From DATCZB01 sp035513215 (lineage in GTDB: Bacteria > Pseudomonadota > Gammaproteobacteria > Steroidobacterales > Rariloculaceae), in contig DATKCK010000079.1 in NCBI GenBank assembly GCA_035513215.1, forward strand, positions 1-18,777: a stretch of DNA of 18,777 bases, in the 5' to 3' direction. Each line of letters starts with the position of its first letter. Positions within the stretch are counted from its first letter, which is position 1. Below the pieces are notes generated by a model. That model saw only the letters and a program-made list of their open reading frames with translations. It searched no databases and was not told the DNA's origin. Positions 8,401 to 13,454 of this stretch are shown here, piece after piece. A program made the translations under genes and the position numbers.

Positions 8401-8559
8401 GGTAGTAATGACGACTTCCTCGGCCCCGGCCGACTGCTGCTCGGCGTCGTCCTGCGCATACGCCACAGTTTGGGCTCCACCGAGCGCCAGCATGACGGCA
8501 ACCGACAGGCTCGATTTGCGACCCGGAACGAATCCGGCCGCTGCTTGCTTCCCTTTCAT
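5431..8559 (-). CDS. TonB-dependent outer-membrane receptor
   Basis: TonB-dependent receptors import large or scarce ligands across the outer membrane using energy from TonB-ExbBD. The 1042-residue protein has a signal peptide (residues ~1-35, cut after AYA), a TonB-box-like 'EEVVITTGTR' (47-56), a plug (~60-183, with 'GSLNLRGLQSKRTLQLLDGR' and 'TGGATAAYGTDAVAGVVNF'), a 22-stranded barrel region, and a terminal aromatic 'VGVRLDF'. No N-terminal STN signalling domain is present. Cysteine pairs occur in likely extracellular loops (C309/C319, 'ACNVTV'...'DCVPLNLFG', and 'EGCYVDNDPFLC'). The 'CVPLNLFG' motif typifies a receptor group common in Xanthomonas-, Caulobacter- and Sphingomonas-like bacteria. 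ATG at 8559 follows GGGGAGG and begins the signal peptide; the frame remains open 33 codons further. The ligand is unknown, but the neighbours point to a lipid or ester rather than a siderophore. Confidence 0.93.
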   Translation of the reverse strand: MKGKQAAAGFVPGRKSSLSVAVMLALGGAQTVAYAQDDAEQQSAGAEEVVITTGTRLRNTGMDMPNPVTVVTREEIAIIAPTNLIEGLAELPQFYGSATTQNPDAFFQSTGAGSLNLRGLQSKRTLQLLDGRRVVQSTIFGGPDINLFPENVVRTVETVTGGATAAYGTDAVAGVVNFVLDTGFEGFRGNFSTGQNDKGHGDHYEASFGAGFALGDNTHLLVNLEKSEQDPIWGEQVLEYDWYRARALLNNPDPNAGDSPSNPFYVAGDNVRSSGYSGDGLFHFTAAQGGPQILDSSGNPSAFVEGSPCSLFIATAYGCSTTNGGSPSVDSGVPGYAISPDSGRENIFGYIEHEFESGFTLYGQAISGEAEFTSKNIGGLFPYPPIPPLRRNFTIHSGNPFLPAAIQAQMDANGLASVPFSRIGMPEDIAFDAHTQQTTETDSLTGGFEYEFEGDGFFDGWLLRGYYQSGETDVKAIQRGGIRLDRIFLAADVVLDGSGQPACNVTVTTAGTADPLYQDCVPLNLFGRGQASPEAVDWVTGFEAGVPINAQGFLSATESLPHSYISGENKQRVINIQQDVWEVAIDGVIAEGWAGPITMAMGYGFREESFAQVVEVGPGGNINADPRFRPVMANDPALGIRGVPGGNAASGNSVEIQFSNVPFARGEQDVKEAFTEFLVPLVADRTGVRQLNFSGAMRWADYSGAGQVQSWKTGLDWAIVDSLRLRTTVSQDVRAATMGEKFDRTGGLGNVTDYLLDPGGGLSYGITIFSNGSPDIKPENAKTKTVGFVFQPVELRGLSVSMDWYTVEVTDNIQQSSAASVVEGCYVDNDPFLCSLITRGGPPSTEDPSINYISLVGVPFYNQAAVEATGIDFEVNYRRDVDWFGGGETVNMRLLGSWLDERNNVAVDGSVTELAGSFGLPEWTSVIQGGYNRGPLSLGLSVRYADSMIQNRNWNFNGNSARWDVADNEIASETLVDARFNYQFETGNGDLGLFFNINNLFDEGPEEFLGIFSSNFSTGTGLGVTGEGDRGRRYTVGVRLDF

Positions 8560-8590
8560 TGATCCTCCCCCCGAGGTGGTCTCGTTTCTC

Positions 8591-8602
8591 GGACTTAAGT
8601 CC
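8591..8602. promoter_or_regulatory. Perfect 12-bp palindrome in the receptor leader
   Basis: GGACTTAAGTCC is a perfect dyad about 30 bp before the receptor ATG and downstream of its predicted promoter. It may be an operator half of a larger site or a small RNA hairpin. Its role is inferred from position only. Confidence 0.4.
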
Positions 8603-8617
8603 CCTGATCGGATCTTT

Positions 8618-8635
8618 TGTTGCAAACAGGCAACA
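8618..8635. promoter_or_regulatory. Candidate TetR operator
   Basis: TGTTGC and GCAACA form a 6-bp inverted repeat around six bases. It lies between the receptor promoter and its start codon, in the region shared with the divergent TetR gene. Size and symmetry suit a TetR-family dimer, and binding here would block receptor transcription shortly after its start. No experimental motif is available to me. Confidence 0.4.
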
Positions 8636-8656
8636 GACCTTCTAATAAACAGAATC

Positions 8657-8684
8657 ACAATACCGATTCGGATTCTTTAGTCAA
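8657..8684 (-). promoter_or_regulatory. Putative promoter of the TonB-dependent receptor
   Basis: On the minus strand, TTGACT (plus 8679-8684) and TATTGT (plus 8657-8662) are 16 bp apart, matching the sigma70 consensus at five and four of six positions. The predicted start near 8650 gives a leader of about 90 bases containing both dyads. Confidence 0.5.
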
Positions 8685-8720
8685 GCTCCAGCCGCGTTTT
8701 TCACGGTCCCTGGCCCGAGG

Positions 8721-8749
8721 TTGACAACGTGCCCGGCCGAGACTCTGAT
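8721..8749 (+). promoter_or_regulatory. Putative promoter of the TetR-family gene
   Basis: A perfect TTGACA (8721-8726) is followed at 17 bp by TCTGAT (8744-8749), four of six matches. Transcription from about 8756 would leave a leader of about 47 bases before the GTG at 8803. Confidence 0.5.
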
Positions 8750-8802
8750 AGCGGCTGGGCGCAACAAGGACTGTGGTCCCCGGTGATGAGAGAGGTCGCG
8801 AA

Positions 8803-9444
8803 GTGCCAGTAAGCCCTGGCCGGACGATAAGACAAGAACGAAGCCGGAAAACCTACGAGGCGCTTGTCACGACCGGATTCAAGCTGCTCGAGAAGCGCGA
8901 GTTCGAGGCGATCACGATTGCCGAGTTTGCCGGTGCCGCCGGTTACTCCGTCGGGGCCTTCTATGCGCGCTTCGAGAGCAAGGACGAGTTCTTCGAGGCG
9001 ATGGTCGCACATCACCTTCGGGTGCGGCTTCGCGCCCACGAGCGGCTATTCGCGACGGCCTCGCGCGAGACGCTGGTCGATGCGCTGATCGAAGACCTCG
9101 TCAAATACTATTGGCGACACCGGCGATTCTGGCGCGCCGCCCTCGTTCGCAGCACCACCGATCCGGAGTTCTGGGCGCCGCTCAACGACGCGGCTCAGGG
9201 CTTCGTCGCGTCGCTGATGGATAGGATCGAACGGGATTCCGGCCGGGTGCTGACGGAATCGGAGCGCGACAACGCTCGCTTTGCCACGCACATCGTGTTC
9301 GGCATGGTCAACAACAGGATCGTCAATCGCCCGCGCCCGTCCCTGATAGGCCATTCGACCTTCATCGAAAATCTGACCCGCGCGTTTCGTCTCGTATCCG
9401 ACTACGACAGTCTGATCGGCAGCGGCGCCAAAAGAGCGAACTGA
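8803..9444 (+). CDS. TetR/AcrR-family transcriptional regulator
   Basis: The 213-residue protein has the family layout. The N-terminal three-helix DNA-binding domain spans about residues 8-65, with helix-turn-helix 'TIAEFAGAAGYSVGAFYARF' (38-57) and the following 'ESKDEFFEAMV'. The helical ligand and dimer domain follows. GTG at 8803 is preferred because AGAGG lies about seven bases upstream; the frame stays open back to a GTG at 8773, which would add ten residues. It is divergent from the TonB-dependent receptor and convergent with the esterase (19-bp gap), so it probably represses one or both. Fatty-acid or acyl-CoA responsive TetR proteins (FadR- or PsrA-like) often sit beside such genes, but the ligand cannot be read here. 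Confidence 0.9.
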   Translation: MPVSPGRTIRQERSRKTYEALVTTGFKLLEKREFEAITIAEFAGAAGYSVGAFYARFESKDEFFEAMVAHHLRVRLRAHERLFATASRETLVDALIEDLVKYYWRHRRFWRAALVRSTTDPEFWAPLNDAAQGFVASLMDRIERDSGRVLTESERDNARFATHIVFGMVNNRIVNRPRPSLIGHSTFIENLTRAFRLVSDYDSLIGSGAKRAN

Positions 9445-9463
9445 TCCGGGCGCGCCGCCGCGC

Positions 9464-10567
9464 TCAGGCCAGCGCCTCGATAAGAAACGGCAGGCTCCGA
9501 TCCATCCGGTGATCGATGCCCGAATGCGTGCCGTCGAACTCCTCGTAGCGGTGCTCGATGCCGTGCGCCTTGAGCCTGGCCGAGAGAATCCGCGTTCCGT
9601 AGTGAATCCGGTACTGGTCGCGCCAGCCGCAGTCGATATAGATGCCGCGCAGCGTCTTGAGGTTCTTCGCGTAACGCGCGACGAGATTGATCGGATCGTG
9701 CTCGAGCCAGCGGCGCCAGCGGGCGGAAATCAATTCCCCGGTATCGAGCGTGAACGGCAGGCGAAAGCCGTTCGGCGCCCCGGGGTCCGGGTCGTAGCTC
9801 GCGGCCATGGCGAGGTTCATCAGGCAATGGACCTCGGCGCTCGTCAGGCTGTCCCGCTTGTGGACCCGATCGAGAAATCTCCTGACCCTGCCGTCGTCGC
9901 AACCGTCGGCGCCCGCCGTCATCGCCGCTGCATCGGTCTCGCCTTCCGACGGCCGCGGCTTGCGGTGCTTTGCGAGCTCATCGAGCGTGTTCGGCCAGTC
10001 GGCGCGATAGACGAAATCGAAATACGCGTCGCCCGAGTGATTCGCGATCGCGCCCCAGTAGCGCGCATATTTCATGCCGTGGACAATCGCGCCGTAACCG
10101 CCGGACGATTTGCCGAAACAGCCCCGGTGCTCGCGTGAGGCGAGCGTCCTGAACTCGCCGTCGACGAGGGGAATGAGCTCGCGCGTCAGATACTCGGCAT
10201 AGGGGCCGATGGCGCTCGAGTTGATGTACTGATTACCGCCGAGCGCCGTGAAGCAATCGGGAAAGACGATGATGCAGGGGTCGAGCTTCCTGTTGTGGAT
10301 CAGACGCGCGGCGCGTTCCGGGACATTCTCGTCGAAGGCGCGCCAGTTCGTATGTGACTTGCCGCTGCCGGTGTAGCCGACCAGATCGAACAGCACGGGA
10401 AAGCGTTTGCCGCGTCCCTTCCCTCGCGCCTGATCGTACTGCGGCGGCAGCCAGACATCGATCAGACGCACGTCGGGATCGCCGAGCGGATTGTCGGCGA
10501 GCAGCTTCGAGGTGTGCTCGAGCGTGACGACGCGCCCCGCCGGCGCGCGGCTGCGCTTAATCGCCAT
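9464..10567 (-). CDS. Alpha/beta-hydrolase esterase (esterase D/PF00756-like)
   Basis: This 367-residue protein has no signal peptide and is probably cytoplasmic. It has a full putative catalytic triad: nucleophile elbow GKSSGG (Ser154), Asp317 in 'CGWRDQY' and His348 in 'DGTHSGIDH'. The early 'IDVWLPPQY' strand and 'PVLFDLVGYTGSG' loop followed by 'HTNWRAF' are typical of the family. Members hydrolyse esters or thioesters; the substrate is unknown. Its ATG lies inside the last codons of the acyl-CoA synthetase gene (11-bp overlap), so translation is likely coupled. An ester cut here could supply the acid for that ligase. The gene is last on its strand and converges with the TetR gene. Confidence 0.88.
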   Translation of the reverse strand: MAIKRSRAPAGRVVTLEHTSKLLADNPLGDPDVRLIDVWLPPQYDQARGKGRGKRFPVLFDLVGYTGSGKSHTNWRAFDENVPERAARLIHNRKLDPCIIVFPDCFTALGGNQYINSSAIGPYAEYLTRELIPLVDGEFRTLASREHRGCFGKSSGGYGAIVHGMKYARYWGAIANHSGDAYFDFVYRADWPNTLDELAKHRKPRPSEGETDAAAMTAGADGCDDGRVRRFLDRVHKRDSLTSAEVHCLMNLAMAASYDPDPGAPNGFRLPFTLDTGELISARWRRWLEHDPINLVARYAKNLKTLRGIYIDCGWRDQYRIHYGTRILSARLKAHGIEHRYEEFDGTHSGIDHRMDRSLPFLIEALA

Positions 10568-12179
10568 CGTCTCCGGCGGCGGCCATCTTTCTCATCGTGA
10601 TGCGGTCGATCTTGTTGGTGCCGGTGCGCGGCAAGGCGTCGATGAAGGTGACCTCGACCGGGCGCTTGTACTTGACGAGGTTTTCCCGGCAATACGCGAA
10701 AAACGCCGCCTCGTCGAGGTCGGCTTCCTTCTCGAGCGCGACGAAGGCGACCACGACCTCGCCGAGCCGGTCGTCGCGCTTGCCGACGGTCGCGGCCTCG
10801 CGTATGGCCGGGTGATTGAACAGCACCTCGTCGATCTCGCGCGGATAGACGTTATAGCCGCCGACGAGAATCATGTCCTTCTTGCGGTCGACGAGATAAA
10901 GAAACCCGTCCTCGTCGACGTAGCCGATGTCGCCGGTATACATGTAGCCGTCGCGCACTGCGATCGCCGTTTCCTCGGGCTTGTCGTGATAACCCGTCAT
11001 CAGCTGCGGACCCTTGACACGGACCTCGCCGGCCTCGCCGAGCGGCAGAACCCGTGTCCCGGTTTCGAGATCGACGACCTGCACCGAAGTCCCGGGCACC
11101 GGATTGCCGACCGAGAGCAGGCGGCGCTCGCCGTCGTAGGGGTTGAGGCAGAACGGCGCGCCTTCCGACATGCCCCAACCTTCGAGCAGCGGGCAGCCCG
11201 TCTTCTCGAGCCACTCGTGATGCAGATCCTCGGGCACCGGCGCGCCGCCCGAGATGCAGTATTTCAATGCCGACAGATCGACCTGGTCGAACAGGGGGCT
11301 CGTCAGAAGGCCCATGTAGATCGGCGCCGGGCCGCCTGCGAAGATCGTCACGCGATGCGAGGCCAGGCCCCGCACGACCTCGTCGGGCTCGTACTTCGGA
11401 ATCATGACCAGCGTGCCTGCCGTGTAGATCGGCACCCAGGTCGCATAGCCGAGCCCCCAGATATGGAACATCGGCGCGACGTTCAGAAAAACGCCCTCGC
11501 CGAACGGAATCGGCCAGACGCTGACGTGCTGGACGAGCCCCCACATGAGCCCGCGATGGGTATGGTCGACGCCCTTCGGCACGCCGGTCGAGCCGCCGGT
11601 GAAGATCGCGAGCGCGAGGTCGTCGGCCGAAGGCATCGCATCGGGCCGCCTCCCGAGCGCCGCATCGCCGGTCCATTGCGCGAGCAGCTCGCCGCCGGCA
11701 CCGACCGTGACGACGCGCGTGACGCCGATTTTCGACGCAACGGCATCGGCTTTCTCACGCGTCGTCGCGTCGCAGACGATGGCCCGGGCCTCGAAACCGT
11801 CGAGCACCTTGAGGATCTCGGGAACCGTGAAGAACGGATTGACGGGCGCGACCTGGACACCCGTCGTCATCACGGCCATCAGCGCGACGTCCATCTCGAT
11901 CGAGTTCGGCATCAGCAGAACGATCGGGCCGGGCCCGGGCTCGACGCCGCGCAGCAGGGCCGCCAGCCCGTTCGTCGCGCGGCCGAATTCCCGGTACGTG
12001 ATCCTGCGCTCCTGAAAAATGACGGCCGTGTTATCGGGCCGGCCGTCGACCGCGTGCCAGAGCATGTGCACGAGGCTCTCGTGAAACGGCAGATCCGGAT
12101 CGGTCTCGATCTTCGGACCGATAATCGAGGGCTGCGCCGATGCCTGGGACTGCTGTGTCACGGGCCGCGACTTTAGCAC
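10557..12179 (-). CDS. Acyl-CoA synthetase (AMP-forming, fatty-acid-CoA ligase family)
   Basis: The enzyme activates a carboxylic acid with ATP to an acyl-adenylate, then to a CoA thioester. The 540 residues carry the adenylate-forming core motifs in order: phosphate loop TGGSTGVPKG (194-203), GWGMSEGAP (334-342), YTGD (414-417), DRKKDMILVGGYNVYP (431-446) and the C-terminal lysine motif PRTGTNKIDR (517-526, catalytic Lys523). The chain length of the substrate is not evident. The start is GTG at 12179 or GTG at 12161; neither has a strong ribosome binding site. Just upstream lies the four-unit palindromic repeat, which would be in the leader of any transcript coming from the reductase gene. 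The 3' end overlaps the esterase gene by 11 bp. Confidence 0.92.
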   Translation of the reverse strand: MLKSRPVTQQSQASAQPSIIGPKIETDPDLPFHESLVHMLWHAVDGRPDNTAVIFQERRITYREFGRATNGLAALLRGVEPGPGPIVLLMPNSIEMDVALMAVMTTGVQVAPVNPFFTVPEILKVLDGFEARAIVCDATTREKADAVASKIGVTRVVTVGAGGELLAQWTGDAALGRRPDAMPSADDLALAIFTGGSTGVPKGVDHTHRGLMWGLVQHVSVWPIPFGEGVFLNVAPMFHIWGLGYATWVPIYTAGTLVMIPKYEPDEVVRGLASHRVTIFAGGPAPIYMGLLTSPLFDQVDLSALKYCISGGAPVPEDLHHEWLEKTGCPLLEGWGMSEGAPFCLNPYDGERRLLSVGNPVPGTSVQVVDLETGTRVLPLGEAGEVRVKGPQLMTGYHDKPEETAIAVRDGYMYTGDIGYVDEDGFLYLVDRKKDMILVGGYNVYPREIDEVLFNHPAIREAATVGKRDDRLGEVVVAFVALEKEADLDEAAFFAYCRENLVKYKRPVEVTFIDALPRTGTNKIDRITMRKMAAAGDDGD

Positions 12180-12187
12180 GGTCAGAA

Positions 12188-12294
12188 TGGGGTCAGACCC
12201 CGTTCAGGTTGGGTCAGACCCCTTTCAGGCTCGGCCTCCAATGGCGACGAAAGCTGAAAGGGGTCTGACCCAACCTGAAAGGGGTCTGACCCCA
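12188..12294. repeat. REP-like palindromic element: four 21-bp GGGTCAGACCCC units
   Basis: Two direct 21-bp units (12188-12208, 12209-12229) are mirrored by two reversed units (12253-12273, 12274-12294). The 41-bp arms 12188-12228 and 12254-12294 pair with one mismatch (G at 12202) around 25 bases. Each unit is a near-palindrome, GGGTCAGACCC, followed by TTCAGG. The layout resembles BIME/REP elements, and I recall similar motifs near REP-associated tyrosine transposases, but none is encoded in this window. The right end lies one base before the reductase stop codon. As RNA it would form a very stable hairpin that could attenuate transcription or protect the reductase mRNA end. Confidence 0.9.
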
Positions 12295-12295
12295 A

Positions 12296-13309
12296 TTACC
12301 ACCGCCCGAGGTTCGGGCGCGTGTCGATCGCGACGGCGGCGTCGTAGTAGCGCAGCGTCGCGGATTTCGGCGGGGCAGCGGCATCGATGCGCGCGGCATC
12401 CTCCGGCGTCAGCTCGACCTCGAGGGCGCCGAGGTTGTCGACGAGCTGCTCCATGGTTCGCGGGCCGATGATCGGCGTCGTGACGCCCGGCTGCGCGGCG
12501 TTCCACGCGAGCGCGAGCTGCGACGGCGTGCAGCCCTTGTCGGCCGCGTGCGCGATCAGCGCCTCGATCAGATCGAAGGCAGCCGGCGTGACGGGCCGGC
12601 CGAAATTGTCCTTGCCGCCGTGCCAGCGCCCTTCGGCGCCCTGATCGTCGCGGCGGTACTTGCCGGTCAAGAGCCCGCCGCAAAGCGGACCCCAGGTCAG
12701 AACGGCGATGCCGAAACTCTGCGCGGCCGGCAGCACCTCCCGCTCGGCGGTCCGATCGAGCAGGTGGTAGGCGCACTGCTCGCTGACGAAGCGGTTCAGG
12801 CCGAGATCCTTCGAAGCCCACAGCGCCTCGACGATCTTCCAGCCGGCAAACATGCTCGTGCCGATATAGCGCACCTTCCCGGCCCGGATCAGGTCGTCGA
12901 GGGCGCGCAGCGTCTCGTCGATCGGCACGTCGGCGTCGGGCCGGTGCATCTGATAGAGATCGATCCAGTCCGTGCCGAGGCGCTTCAGCGAGTCGTCGCA
13001 GGCCTGGACCAGATGACGGCGGCTCAGGCCCCGGGCGTTCGGATCGTTGCCGTCCATCGGCATGAAAGCCTTGGTCGCGATCACGAGCTCGGCGCGCCGG
13101 CCGGAGCTCGTGATCGCCTTGCCCGTGATCCTCTCGCTCTCGCCCTGGGCGTAGCCGTTGGCCGTATCGACGAAGTTGATGCCGGCGCCGAGCGCATGCT
13201 CGATCATCGCGAGCGACTCCTTCTCGCCGGTGCTGCGGCCGAACATCATCGTGCCGAGGCAGAGCCGACTGACCTTGACGCCGGTACGGCCGAGGCTCAC
13301 GTATTCCAT
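12296..13309 (-). CDS. Aldo/keto reductase
   Basis: NAD(P)H-dependent carbonyl reductase of the TIM-barrel aldo/keto reductase superfamily. The 337-residue protein shows the catalytic tetrad Asp48 ('NFVDTANGY'), Tyr53, Lys80 ('VIATK') and His122 ('LYQMHRPD'). C-terminal cofactor-binding features such as 'TTPIIGPRTMEQLVDNL' (277-293) are present. It resembles the YajO/Tas-like group of soluble reductases, whose substrates are poorly known. ATG at 13309 is preferred over GTG at 13315, because GGACGGTG gives a ribosome binding site and the N-terminus then matches the usual 'MEYxxLGRTG'. A CATAAT on the minus strand (plus 13339-13344) could be its -10 element, with a poor -35. The stop codon TAA directly abuts the palindromic element. 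Confidence 0.92.
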   Translation of the reverse strand: MEYVSLGRTGVKVSRLCLGTMMFGRSTGEKESLAMIEHALGAGINFVDTANGYAQGESERITGKAITSSGRRAELVIATKAFMPMDGNDPNARGLSRRHLVQACDDSLKRLGTDWIDLYQMHRPDADVPIDETLRALDDLIRAGKVRYIGTSMFAGWKIVEALWASKDLGLNRFVSEQCAYHLLDRTAEREVLPAAQSFGIAVLTWGPLCGGLLTGKYRRDDQGAEGRWHGGKDNFGRPVTPAAFDLIEALIAHAADKGCTPSQLALAWNAAQPGVTTPIIGPRTMEQLVDNLGALEVELTPEDAARIDAAAPPKSATLRYYDAAVAIDTRPNLGRW

Positions 13310-13381
13310 ATTCACCGTCCGTTCACCGAGGAAGCGACATTATGGCCTCAAGCTTATGCGTTGCGAGGCTGGCCCGAGTAT

Positions 13382-13409
13382 TTGCCGGGCCCCCCAGGCG
13401 CGCTATGCT
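13382..13409 (+). promoter_or_regulatory. Putative promoter of the AsmA-family gene
   Basis: TTGCCG (13382-13387) and TATGCT (13404-13409) are 16 bp apart, each with four of six consensus matches. A start near 13416 would leave a leader of about 39 bases. The match is moderate. Confidence 0.33.
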
Positions 13410-13454
13410 GAACCGGTTATCGGATGCGGCCCCAGGGTCTGCGCCAGGCGGATT

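Noticed and set aside
6433..8562. A 709-codon open frame on the plus strand opposite the TonB-dependent receptor
   Set aside because: It is a high-GC shadow frame antisense to a clear receptor gene, with Arg/Ala/Val-rich composition and no domain I recognise.
10355..10378. Walker A-like GYTGSGKS in the esterase (residues 64-71)
   Set aside because: It lies in a conserved loop of this esterase family before HTNWRAF, with no Walker B or NTPase fold, so the match is coincidental.
10491..12176. A 561-codon open frame on the plus strand opposite the acyl-CoA synthetase
   Set aside because: It mirrors the synthetase gene, whose motifs are complete, and shows only shadow composition.
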